The position numbers were made by a program, and so were the translations under genes. Source: Eublepharis macularius (lineage: Eukaryota; Chordata; Lepidosauria; Squamata; Eublepharidae). From it: a stretch of 64,000 nt of DNA. The first letter of the stretch is position 1. Every line of letters begins with the position of its first letter. Where the stretch lies: the NCBI RefSeq assembly GCF_028583425.1, contig NC_072791.1:13721868-13785867 (forward strand), in the 5' to 3' direction. This document shows, piece by piece, positions 50,304 through 60,744 of this stretch. The notes beneath the pieces are model-generated. The model had not been told where the DNA came from, ran no database searches, and worked only from the letters and a program-made list of their open reading frames with translations.

Positions 50304-50634
50304 AATTCATAAGCTTAAGCACAACTTCAACAGGAAAGAAGAGACTTTAAGAATGAACAGAGCATGGTTTCCAGTCCTGAAAAACACGAGGCTAACAAAA
50401 CACTCTATACCCGACAATAGCCCTGCAGAGAAGATTAGCACATCAAGCACCAATCCATATGCAAAAGAACCTCCTCAGGATACAGTGAAGCCTTCCTCCA
50501 TTAGCATTCCACACCCTGGGAAACTCTTACAGGATGACTCAGCTCAACCCCACCCCTCCTGAGTAGATATAAATGACCTGCCAACATCTTTTCCACACTG
50601 TGACACTGAGAGATCTCTGTCTTTTGGTGCTACA

Positions 50635-50675
50635 CCTCTGAAGATGCCAGCCACAGCTGCTGGCGAAACGTCAGG
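50635..50675 (+). ncRNA. Hammerhead-like ribozyme motif in PLE tail, core preserved
   Basis: CCU (helix I), CUGAAGA (50638-50644), U, helix II GCCAGC/GCUGGC (50646-50651 with 50659-50664), GAA, AC/GU as a two-pair helix III, C as the cleavage-site base, AGG (helix I). Hammerheads are documented in PLE terminal repeats. Unlike the textbook hammerhead, one base separates the CUGANGA core from helix II, so cleavage is not assured. Short helix III is usual in forms that act as dimers. Confidence 0.6.
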
Positions 50676-50995
50676 AACTACAATGCCAAGACCACAGCTA
50701 TACAGCCCGGAAAATCCACAACAACCATCTAAATAGTTGTTATTTAAAATGGCTGCTCTGGAAGGCCCATTAGGAAGGCCCTGTTCACATCCCATAAACT
50801 GTTCCTTTGTTTACAAGCCAATATCTTAGCTTACAGACTAAAGCTTGAGGAGTCCACTAGAGATGCTAAAGTCCTACCATTTGCATCGTGTAGAGCTGCC
50901 CCATTCACCTACTGAGAGTCTCCGCCAGAAAAGCCCATCTTAGAAGGAGCAATTTCTGCCATAAGCCTGTGAATTGAGGGAAAGGGGATCCTTAC

Positions 50996-51122
50996 CCAGA
51001 AAGGCCACATTCTGAAAATTCTCCTCCATGACTTCCTTGTGAAGGCTTCTTTTTTCCGGATCCAGTAGAGCCCACTCATCCTCAGTGAAATGAACAGACA
51101 CCTCCTCAAAGGTCACCGGACC
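50996..51122 (-). CDS. Gene C: KRAB A-box exon
   Basis: 127 bp, flanked by TTTTTTCTCTTTTCAG-like text and GTAAG. It encodes [19 protein letters not shown] and [13 protein letters not shown], residues 180-221 of the protein. As in gene B, EV stands for DV and MEE for MLE, so classic TRIM28 recruitment is doubtful. It differs from gene B in a few residues (TEDEW against TKEEW, DPEK against DQEK). Confidence 0.93.
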
Positions 51123-51379
51123 CTGAAAAGAGAAAAAAGAAACCACTCCATCCTCTCAGAAAATGTAACAAATCTTCCCCTCATGAGAACAAGACAAAAT
51201 GACTAGAAGTAGAAGCTGTCTTGCAGGATTCAAACTTCTGCCAGACCGTTCCATTTTCCTTCTAGTGAACGGCACAGATAGCAACTGAGGCAGAGAGAGA
51301 GAGGGGTTCTCTCTGGGGTAGGAAGGAGTGGGCGGTGCACGGAGGGTCTCGCGGTCATGAATTGCAATTTCACACTTAC

Positions 51380-51459
51380 CTGCTCTGGCCATAGAGAAGT
51401 TGATGTTTCTCTGCTGCAAACATATGGCAAAGAATATATTGTTGGGTTCACGGCCTCAT
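51380..51459 (-). CDS. Gene C: 80-bp linker exon
   Basis: Flanked by CCTTCCAG and GTAAGTG, it encodes EAVNPTIYSLPYVCSRETST and SLWPEQ. It joins the 43-bp exon to KRAB in frame. Confidence 0.8.
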
Positions 51460-51764
51460 CTGGAAGGATCAAACGGTAAGCGGAAGACATTCAAAATTTT
51501 TCAAGTATTTAGCAAAGCAGTTCCCTCTCCCATGCTACCACTGGGCAAAAATAATATAATTGTAGATAAGGTATGGCCTAAACCACTCTTCTTCCAATGA
51601 GCTTGCACTGATTTTAAATCGATTCTACGTTTTTACTTCCCCAAATAGATATTTCTAAACTGAGAAGCTCAGGTGAGCATCTTTCCCAACCCGAACAAAG
51701 GTTGGGGGAATAAAAGCAGCCCACCTAATCCATCGACTGTGTAGGACAGCCCGTTCGATCTTAC

Positions 51765-51807
51765 CTGGAAATGTTGCTCCGTGGCAAAAGTTGATCCTTT
51801 CCTGAAC
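51765..51807 (-). CDS. Gene C: 43-bp exon after SCAN
   Basis: Flanked by CCCTTTCAG and GTAAGAT, it encodes VQERINFCHGATFP. Same length and phase as in gene B. Confidence 0.75.
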
Positions 51808-51973
51808 CTGAAAGGGAAGTGGAGATCCCACAAAGGAAAACTGTTGAGAAAAGGAACAGGGTTAAGGGGGGGTGGGTTGCTAAAAAAGTAGGGGCTATCT
51901 GTATGGATTTTAAGAACATCCCTCACTGATCATATCCTGTGCCCCACATATTCCCTAGAGGAATGCCTCTTAC

Positions 51974-52483
51974 CTCCTGGCCTCGATTCTTGTCACCTGC
52001 ATGGCTCAGGAGGAACCCTTCTGCCAGGGCCACCGCCTGGGAACTGGTCTCTGGCCCACATTCCCTGACCCAGCTCTCCATTTCTGGGGGCAGGATGGCC
52101 AGGAACTGCTCCAGGATCACCAGGTCCAGGATCTCCTTCTTGCTGTGCCTTTCTGGCTTCAGCCACTGGAGGCAAAGGCGGTGGAGTTGGCTGCAGACCT
52201 TTCGGGGCCCTTCGGCCTCCTGATAACAGAATTGCTGGAATTGCTGGCGCTGCGCATCTGGAGGGGGAAACTCCTCTCCCAGGCTCTTCTGCAAGGTTCC
52301 TTCCCACAGTTCCCTTCTGCTCCCAGCCTCCGTGGCAACAGGGCCTTTTCTTTCTTCTGGAGAGGCTGAGTCCAGTTCTCCCCTCATCTTCCCTTCCTCT
52401 CCATACAGCCTCCACCTGGACCAGTGGATCGCCTTCCTCCTCTGCCAGATTCTTCTAAAGGCAGCTGTTGAATCTATGACCTT
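51974..52483 (-). CDS. Gene C: SCAN domain exon with start codon
   Basis: The acceptor CTCTTTGCAG precedes 52483 and GTAAGAG follows 51974. I chose the ATG at 52385-52387 ([15 protein letters not shown]) because gene B keeps the same ATG; the frame is also open above it ([20 protein letters not shown]), but without an ATG in the exon. SCAN lies at about residues 44-128: [58 protein letters not shown]. All five coding exons (414+43+80+127+1922 coding bases) join without a break into 861 residues plus stop. SCAN likely pairs this protein with paralogs of the cluster. Confidence 0.93.
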
Positions 52484-52504
52484 CTGCAAAGAGGAAACTG
52501 ATCT

Positions 52505-52670
52505 GTAGGCTATATATATGAACTACATATATATGTGTGTGTATGTATATGTGTATACATAGATTTATATAGGTGTGTACATAGATACACACACACGCAT
52601 ATATATATAAATATACACATTTGTATGTATGTATGTATGTATGTATGTATGTATGGACATGTATATCTAA
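52505..52670. repeat. TATG/TACA microsatellite region
   Basis: Alternating TATATA, TGTG and ACAC runs, then a (TATG)n run at about 52622-52655. It lies in the first intron of gene C and gives chance open frames on both strands. Confidence 0.9.
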
Positions 52671-52968
52671 AAAGGAGACCCTGGACTTACAAAAGCTCAT
52701 GGAATACCCCCGAATCAAGAATGTTTGAAAACAAAAAGCCAGATTTAGTAAGTAAAAGTGGAGCTTCCACACAGCAAGCAGAAAGGCGCCATTCTGCTTA
52801 ATAACAGCATCTTATATACTAATTGGCAAGCGGCCCTCATCTGAGGATACTTAAATCCAAAGACTGGGGTCATGAACTGACAAGACAGATCTTCCTACGA
52901 ACCTGAAAAATCAGATGCCAGAGAACATTGCATGGGGACAGGAGAGGGGTACATATTTACAAAACAGT

Positions 52969-53160
52969 TGAGAAGTTAGAAAGAGTGAACCAGGAGCAGA
53001 AGGGAGCAACTGAGAGTCCCAGAGATGCTGGATCTCTCGAATCGTGCTGCAGACAAATGGAAAAGATTTCAGGAGCAGTCTGGCTTGTCCATGGAAGCTG
53101 CCAGAGCCATGGAGGAGCCAGAGACGAGGAAGGGGGCCCTAATTTGGAAGCTTGCAGGGT
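52969..53160 (+). other. Block conserved between genes B and C, weak Gag-like frame
   Basis: It matches 35610-35800. The plus-strand frame reads MLDLSNRAADKWKRFQEQSG, which recalls the N-terminal part of Gag-like proteins of Gypsy-type elements. If so it is a small, very old fossil in the upstream intron. Evidence is weak. Confidence 0.2.
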
Positions 53161-53464
53161 CCCAATCCACTGATTGGTTTCATACCTTTCCATTAACTCC
53201 GCAGATGAGAACTCTAAATATAATACTATGTTGGAAGAGGTTTATATCCCAAGTAAAAATGATGTTTTTGAAGGTTATCTTTTATATTGGGCTGTGAATA
53301 CTATCTTGATAGTGTCCAGTCTACAAATCCTTATCTGTTGCCATTCAACGATCTATGTTTTTATATTCTGGATGAGTTTTTTATGCTGGATTTTTAATTA
53401 ATATCTTTTAATCTTTTATGTTTTCTTTACAATATGCATTTTAAGCCGCCTTAGTCAGACTCTC

Positions 53465-53845
53465 TGGAGAGGCGGCACTAAAGTTCCCTACAGAAATAAT
53501 TATCTTTGTCGTACAAGGAAGTAAAGCCAGACCGAGATCTCGGTGGCTCATCTGGAAACCCGAGTCCGACACGTGACTTCACAGGGCTTGCTGACTCACG
53601 AAGAAGGGATCTGATTGTTTGAGGTGCCCATGATTTGAAGAGGACAGGCGGATTTCTAGAAGCAAAGGCAATTGAAGTGTGCTATGCTGCAGAAGTCACT
53701 CAGAAGACTGCAGATTTCCAGGCAAATCAATGAGGGCTGAGCCTACGGGCAGATCTTCAGTAAGCCATAACAGCATGAAGACAGGAACCCTCTAAAAGCC
53801 CATGTTTCCTATTCAAGAACAGCAAGAAAAAATAAGAAAGCCACA
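53465..53845. other. Sequence present in gene C only
   Basis: The matching region of gene B passes straight from 36098 to 36102. This ~380 bp is an insertion here or a loss there. No family recognised. Confidence 0.4.
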
Positions 53846-55062
53846 TGGGAACACAACTGCACTACAACAGCGCCAGGCTCATGACAAAAATTACAGGACT
53901 GCCTCTCTGTCTATGCCCTCCACAGCAACTTCGCTCCTCTGAGCATGCCCTTGCTGGTGCCTCCTTGGAAATGGGCAAAATCTACAGTTACACACTGTTT
54001 TGGAGATCAGAGTCATTTCTTAGGGTCAAATTATGCTGGGAGGAGAATCTGAAGGCCTTGGGGGGGGGAGGGGTGGCCCTCTACTCTTTGTGGGGAAGGG
54101 CTCTGTATAATGGATGGATGAGCTGCTCTGCATTCACTTAGGCCTATAGCGGTATTTGTTACCCTTTGCTACCTAGTGTGACTTATGGTCACCTGGTATC
54201 AGTTTGTTGGTTTAATGCAGGCTCCATCTTCTATTTCCAGGCCCTTGCTGAGACCAAAATGGGGGGGGGGTCCAATTGGGATCCCAGTACAGCTAGGGTC
54301 CCGAGGCTACCCCACACGTGTGCACTCTCTGTAGTTGCCCCCACCTCAGAAAAGCTCCCCCTCTCCCGGGTTTCTGCAAACTGTGGAAAATGGAATTATT
54401 TGGGGGGGGGGGTTGCTTTTTATTCAGACAATGGGCCTGTGCTGTAAGGAAAGACTCAAAGAAATGGTCCAGAAAAAGGACTGAAACGGTAGACCGGGGT
54501 GTGTGCACCAGATGGCCCAGATCCGGGTTTCAGGGATATAAAAGAAAAACCTGGTATCCCTGAATTCCTGGTCAGATACTCTCATCCGATTAGAGAATCC
54601 TGAATTTATCCAATGAATATTTCCTATGGGGGGAAATTTCAAGGGTACCGGGGGATCATTGTTGAAATAAACTTCACCAAATTTGCTGGTTACCTGCTCC
54701 TGACTGTTCATTAAAGATCCCCCAAATTACGGGAGATTTGGACCCTGGGATCCAATTGTGTGGGTTCCTGAACAAGCTCCCCCCCCCCCGCAGCCAGTCG
54801 CTGCGGTTTCCAAGTGTGGAAACCATCAAACCAGAGGATCCCTATTCCCTTTAGTGAAGCAAGAGGAGGGCTGAGGCTTGCTGAGTTGTGGATTTCCAAA
54901 GGAGATGCCGCCCTTATTGCAAGAAGGACTCAGCTCCACCTCCAGGAAAAAGCAGCCTCCAGAGAGCAAGCAGGAAAGCTCTGGGGGTGAATGGAGCCCT
55001 CTGGCTACTAAGGCCAAAAGCAGGGAGGCGTTTTGCAAAGGAAATATTTGTCCATTGCTTAC

Positions 55063-55180
55063 CTCTTTTTAAAAAGTCCTCCATCGCTGCCTCTCCTCCC
55101 CTTCCCCACTCAACACATGAAGTGACGGCAACAGGTCAGGTGACTTTCTCTCTTCAGGCCTCTCTAGGAATCGAGACGCC
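55063..55180 (-). promoter_or_regulatory. Gene C: probable 5' UTR exon 1 and promoter, proximal copy
   Basis: The donor GTAAGC follows AAAAAGAG at 55062 on the minus strand. The upstream block matches 37311-37430. The start site is not visible. Confidence 0.45.
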
Positions 55181-55574
55181 TTCCCTTTAACCCTTCGGCT
55201 GACTCTCCAGAAAGCCAAAATACCCCACTTCTGGCTTCACCCTGCAGAAGGTGAATTTTCCCGTGGAAATAAAAGTAAACCGATCCCCCCCCCCCTTATA
55301 GAACATTTTTTACTCCACAGGCAGCAACATAACAATCACACACCCACCATTTCAGGGTGCTGTCACAGTGCAGTAACAATAATCCATGCCACGGCTCCTC
55401 AAGGGTCCTGAAGATTTTAATTTTTTTTTACTCCTCATGGGTCCTGAAGATTTTTTAATGGAGTCCCTCAAAGCTCAGCATCAATTCACGTCATGTCCGG
55501 AGCCATAGACTGCACTGCAAAAATCATGCATCCCCTCCTTTACAAAGCCTCGAAGAACCGCCCTGAGCTGAGAC

Positions 55575-55690
55575 AGTGTGGTCTAGTGGTTAGTGTCTGA
55601 TTACAATCTAGGGGAATCAGTTTCGCATCTCACCTTGGCCACTGAAAGTTACAAGCTGACTCTTGGCGAGGCACTCTCTGTGGTGGCCCC
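55575..55690 (+). mobile_element. SINE fragment, tRNA/MIR-like
   Basis: CAGTGTGGTCTAGTGGTTAG and CACCTTGGCCACTGAAAGTT follow the order of the SINE at 24145. It lies between the two copies of the promoter block. Confidence 0.5.
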
Positions 55691-56333
55691 CCATTATAGA
55701 ATGACTTTCCTAAGGAATTGAGGAAAGCTCCTCCCCTCCTGGCTTTCTGCAAACTGTGGGAAACGGAAGTATTTAGGAGGGCTTTCTATTCAGTTCAGGG
55801 AATCTGCCTGTGCTGTAAGAAAAGGCTCAGAGAGATGCTCTGGAAAAGGGACTGGGACTGTAGACCAGGGAGGGAGGGGCATGTACCGGATGGTCCAGAT
55901 CTTGGTTTCAGGGTATCCCTGAATTCCCGGTCAGATACTCTCATCCAGTTAGAGAATCCTGAATTTAGCCAATGATTATTTATTTCCTATGGGGGAAATG
56001 CCCAGGAATACTGGGGGGGGGGCATTGTTCAAGTAAATTTTATGGGTCCCCGAATAAGCTTCCCCCTTTCACTCTCTGAGAGGGAACCACCAAACCAAAG
56101 AATCCCTATTCCCTTTAGTGAAGCAAGGGGAGGGCCGAGGCTTGCTGAGCCTCAGGGCTAAAAAGGTGGCTAGAGAAGCATCCCTTATTGCAAGAAGGAC
56201 TCAGTTCCACCCCCAGGGAAGAGGAGCTTCCAGAGAGAAAGCAGGAAAGCCCCGAAGGTGAACGGAGCCCTCTGGCTACTAAGGCCAAAAGCAGGGAGGC
56301 ATTTTGCAAAGGAAATATTTGTCCATTGCTTAC

Positions 56334-56450
56334 CTCTTTTTAAACAGTCCTGGGGGGGGGGCTGCCTCGTGTTCCCTCCCCTCATGTCCAGAAAGGCAAA
56401 ATACCCCACTTCTGACTCTGCCCTGCGGAGCGTGCATTTTTCTATGGAAA
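56334..56450 (-). promoter_or_regulatory. Gene C: probable 5' UTR exon, distal copy
   Basis: The same donor block as at 55063 (AAAAAGAG then GTAAGC at 56333). The two copies are 1271 bp apart and are parts of a tandem duplication covering about 54330-56570. Confidence 0.45.
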
Positions 56451-56765
56451 CAAAGTAAACCGAATCCTCCCATTTTAGAACATTTCTTAGTCTACCGGCA
56501 GCGCCATAACAATCACGCATCCACTACTTCAGGGCACTGTCACAGTGCAGTAACAAGAATCTAAGGCACGGACCCTCATGGATCCTGAGGATTTTTAAAT
56601 TTCTTCCGCCCCCCCCCCCAGAAACTCACATGTCATGTCCATAGCCACAGACTGCACCATGCAGTGACAGTGTGGCCATGTTCTCCTGCAGGGGGGAGGG
56701 GAGAGGCTCATCTTTGGTGCTTCAAGCAGGTTCCTGCAACCCTCCCGCCAAGCATTAGAATGCAC

Positions 56766-57205
56766 TTGAAGAACATAAGAGAAGCCATGTTGGATCAGGC
56801 CAATGGCCCATCCAGCCCAACACTCTGTGTCATACAGTGGCTAAAAAACCAGGTGTCCTCAGGTCTGCCAGTGGGGAAGGGGCTCTAGAAGTCCTCCCAT
56901 TGATTGCCCCACCTCAAACACCAAGAATACAGAGCATCACTGCCCTAGACAGAGACTTCCATCTATACCTTCTGACTAATAGCCACTGATGGACCTCTGC
57001 TCCATATGTTTATCCAATCTCCTCTTGAAGCTGTCTATGCTTGAAGCTGCCACCACCTCCTGTGGCAGGGAATTCCATGTGTTAAACACTCTTTGGGTGA
57101 ACAAGTCCTTTTATCCATTCTAAGCCGACTGTTTAGCAATTTCATTGAGTGCCCATGAGTTCTTGTATTGTGAAAAAGGAGAAAAATACTTTTTTGAGCT
57201 GTGGT
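56766..57205. mobile_element. CR1-group LINE 3' fragment
   Basis: ACATAAGAGAAGCCATGTTG, GATCAGGCCAATGGCCCATC and CTCCTTTGAAGCTGTCTATG-like segments belong to a repeat very common in reptile genomes, here about 440 bp. Confidence 0.6.
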
Positions 57206-57286
57206 AACTTTGCATGAGGCTGCCTCTGAAAGGGATAAGGGAAAAGCTGGAATGGGCATTAAACAAATGGTACTACCGCAAAAATC

Positions 57287-58701
57287 TTTTTTTTAAAAGA
57301 AATTTTTATTAGGTGAGTGTACATATAAGCAAAATCTTCAATTAAAAACCTAAATATCAATTTCCCCCATCCTTTCCCTCCCCCCTTTTCAAGAGACTTC
57401 CAACAGCTTTCCAACCCATATCTTATTCTATAACTTATCTATTCTATCTATATTTTATTATCTCATATTCCATTAGTATACTAAATATCCATTAATATCA
57501 AATCTATTCTAAACATAAACTTAACAATAATTAAAACTTCACTTTAAATGGTAAAGATCCCTATCTCTACTAATCACCCCAGTTAATAACTTTCAAATTG
57601 CCATAATTTCCCCTTCACGTCCCACTTTTTCTCCAAATACTCCTTCAGTTTCTCCCAGTCATTAAAAAATTCTTCAGGATTCTGATCTCTCAGCCTTCTT
57701 GTCAATTTGTCCATTTCCGCCATGTACAGCAACTTTTGTATCCAATCTCCAATAGATGCTATTTCTTGCATTTCTGTGCATATAATATTCTTGCAGCTGT
57801 TGTCATATAAAATAACAATGTTCTATGTTGCTCCGGAACATCTTCCATATTTAAGTTCAGTAGCAGGAGTTCTGGGTTCTTTGTTATTGAAATCTGCAAA
57901 ATCTCATTTATCACTGCTAAAATATCTCTCCAGTACTGCCTAGCAACCTCACAAGTCCACCACATATGAAACAATGATCCTTCGTGACTTTTAGATTTCC
58001 AACACTTATCTGACATCTTAACGTTACCATAAGCTATTTTTTCTGGCGTCAAATACCACCTATATATCATCTTAAAGACATTTTCCTTAATATTGGTACA
58101 AGTTGAAATCTTCAATGTATTTTTCCACAAGTACTCCCATGCCTCCATTGTTATATCTCTTTGACAATTTATAGCCCACTTCACCATCTGGACTTTAACA
58201 GTCTCATCCTCAGTATACCACTTCAAAATAATTTTATAAATCTTTGAAATTTTCTTCTTGCTTTCCTGTAGTATAATTTCTTCCAATTCTGAGTTTTTCC
58301 ATCTAATTACATCTTTTGAACGCTCCGAGTTATACAAATCCTTTATCTGCCTATACTGAAACCATCCATAACAAAAAGCTAATTGATGGTTGTTGGGGGT
58401 TTTCCGGGCTGTATTGCCGTGGTCTTGGCATTGTAGTTCCTGACGTTTCGCCAGCAGCTGTGGCTGGCATCTTCAGAGGTGTAGCACCAAAAGACTTTTG
58501 GTGCTACACCTCTGAAGATGCCAGCCACAGCTGCTGGCGAAACGTCAGGAACTACAATGCCAAGACCACGGCAATACAGCCCGGAAAACCCCCAACAACC
58601 ATCGTTCTCCGGCCGTGAAAGCCTTCGACAATACAAAAAGCTAATTCTTCTTCTGTTTTCATTCTTGTCTTATTCTGTTCCTGAATGAGAATCTTTTTAT
58701 A
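57287..58701 (-). mobile_element. L1 3' end inserted in the ~153-bp repeat
   Basis: GGTACTACCGCAAAAATC (18 bp) occurs at 57269-57286 and 58702-58719, a clear target duplication, and a T-run at 57287 is the A-tail. The minus strand encodes the ORF2 C-terminus (KMIYRWYLTPEKIAYGNVKM, CWKSKSHEGSLFHMWWTC), with the frame open from 58337 to 57759 apart from the PLE insertion upstream. It is 5'-truncated. Confidence 0.9.
58385..58632. mobile_element. PLE lineage 3 tail palindrome inserted in L1
   Basis: 248 bp between 14-bp target duplications ACAAAAAGCTAATT (58371-58384 and 58633-58646). 58385-58493 and 58495-58603 are perfect reverse complements around the single base 58494. The right side continues into the normal PLE end (CGTTCTCCGGCCGTGAAAGC then TTCGACAAT). 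A hammerhead-like motif with preserved core is on each strand, at about 58439-58479 (-) and 58509-58549 (+). Confidence 0.95.
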
Positions 58702-58702
58702 G

Positions 58703-58960
58703 GTACTACCGCAAAAATCAATGGGATGTGTTAAAGACACCGGAGAACAATATTTTAGAAATGAAAACACCAAACGGGAACGCTTTTATTAACACTTCCC
58801 CATCCAAAGTGCTCCCTGAACACCGAGGAACAGGCAGGAACGAGCACCAAATAAACGCCACTACCACAGAAAACAGCAGGAAGTATTCGGGACACGGCAG
58901 AACAATATTTTGGAAATGAGGCTCCTTCTCTTTCTAAGCTATTCCCTTCACAGGCTCCTC
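58703..58960 (-). repeat. ~153-bp repeats upstream of gene C, about two copies
   Basis: Two units (with part of the first left of the L1, at 57240-57286) carry CACCGGAGAACAATATTTTA and GACACGGCAGAACAATATTT. Same family as 19735-20470. Confidence 0.7.
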
Positions 58961-59384
58961 CCCCAAATCTCCAAGTATTTCCTAAGCAGAAGTTGGCAAT
59001 GCTACGACTGGGGAGGCCGAGGATGGTGGAGCAACAAACGTCCTGCTCTAGAATATATAACAGAGAAGGAAGAAGATAAGGGGCTTCTAAGCAGGAGCAA
59101 GTTTGCTATTATGGACTCGAGCAGAATATTTCCAATGGGTTGGCATCCTGTGGCACAACTTCTCCTGTACGCCTCCCCTCCATTCAGTGCCCAGACACCC
59201 AAGAGGACCAATAGGTTGGCTAGGCTAGATTCTGCCCATGGTAGTGGTGCAGAAAAGAGAGATAAGGAGGGAAGCATTCTGCAACGAAGGAGGTTAGACA
59301 TTTGCTGTTTTAAAAATGGAAGGTGGGAACAGGGACAACCTGCGAGACACTCTGTTATAATGATGTAGAGGGACCTATTGCTGT

Positions 59385-60446
59385 TCTTTTCAAGCGCTTG
59401 CCAGATCTATTACATTGTTTTCCCTGCCCTTTTTCAAGTTGCTCACTGCAACAAGTATGATTCTCCTTTGGTCTAGTTTATCCCCCGGACAACCCTGTGA
59501 GGTGGGAGGGGCCAAACTAGACCGACTGGCCCAAGATCACCCAGAGAGTTCCCATGGTTGAGTTGTTGTAGGGAGGAAACCTACAACAGGGCTACTTGTA
59601 GGGGGAGAACCTCAGGCTTCCAGCCAGGGCTGCCTGCCAGTGTGGCAGAAGGTCTCCTTGGAGGGCTTGGAGGAGACCCTCTGTCTCACTGGCACACACA
59701 ACCCCAGATGGAAGGCTGAGGTTGAGAAAAGCTTTCCCCTTTCCATCTCCAACACCCTTGCAAAGGGGAATACTGGGGTCTCTCTTCAATGCTTGACACC
59801 GTCCCCGGATATTTGCACCTAGAGACCTCCTCTTTCGCCTGAGCAGCGGCCCAGGGTTACAGCTGCTCCCATGGAGTTCATAACGATGCTGGCAAGGGTT
59901 TGGAGTGTGCTCTGCTACAAAAGCACAACTCTAGGGTAAAACAGGCAAAAGACTATAGTCTAAGGAAAATAAACACAGAAAAGCTACTAGTTTAGAGGAA
60001 TTTATATTGTCTGAGCATCAGTTCCAGCATGGACACTGGTGAGTGAGTGCATGGCATCCGCCTGTAAGTCCATGCAGTCATGCGACAGAGGCATGTGCTG
60101 CCACAGGCACAGCTTTCAGAGCTTCAAAAGCGGCTTGGCACTACCTTGCCTGGTTGTTGTTTCCAGCACAAGACCATCAGAGGGGCAGCCAGGGTGCTCT
60201 GCTGGGGCAGAAACTTCAGATAATTGCTCAGCAGCCTCCAGTCCAGCCAGATCCACAAGCGGGCAGATGCGTAGCTCCCAACTGGAAGGAGACGTATTAC
60301 CACTCTACCAGCCCACTGCATGTACCTGGTGGAAATTAGTTAGGAGAGACCAGGAAAGAGGCGCTTGTGCTTCAGCTAGAGAGGCTGTTCCTCCTAAGAA
60401 GTCCCATTAATGGTTGTAGTACTTAAGAGTGAGGCTGATCTAATTC
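59385..60446. other. Duplicated non-coding spacer, second copy
   Basis: Near-identical to 39978-41040. I see no gene in it. Confidence 0.6.
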
Positions 60447-60450
60447 TTCA

Positions 60451-60700
60451 GGGGTGTGCCCAGGGCTCAGTGGAATGTCCCTTGCTTTGCATGCAGAAGG
60501 TCCCAGGTTCAATCCCCGGCATCTCCAGTGAATAGGATCAGGTAGTAGGTGATGTGAAAGACCTTGATCTGGGACCCTGGAGAGCTGCTGCCGGTCTGAG
60601 CAGGCAACACTGGCCTTGATTAGGTTTGCCAGGTGACCGCTTGTGGGAAGCAAACACCTGGGAATTAATGTCTCTGCCGGCCAATTCTTGGCTGATTAGC
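60451..60700 (+). mobile_element. tRNA-Ala-derived SINE, second copy
   Basis: Same element and position in the spacer as 41045-41300. It came with the duplication rather than by a new insertion. Confidence 0.75.
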
Positions 60701-60744
60701 GGGAGAAGGCAGGCTGGTAACAGACTTATTTTTGTATAGTCCTG

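Larger units (their letters stand above)
48880..50729 (+). mobile_element. PLE lineage 3, longest copy, in gene C intron
   Basis: This copy holds a long open frame for RT plus GIY-YIG (48894-50303), a 3' region and the tail with a hammerhead-like motif at 50635-50675. The 5' end of the element and the N-terminus of the protein are missing, and the last ~30 bp of the tail (after AACAACCATC) are absent. It lies in the intron between the KRAB and zinc-finger exons of gene C, in antisense orientation to the gene. Confidence 0.9.

Noticed and set aside
52455-52801. Small proteins on both strands over the TATG microsatellite
   Set aside because: Simple-sequence translation, opposite strands open together.
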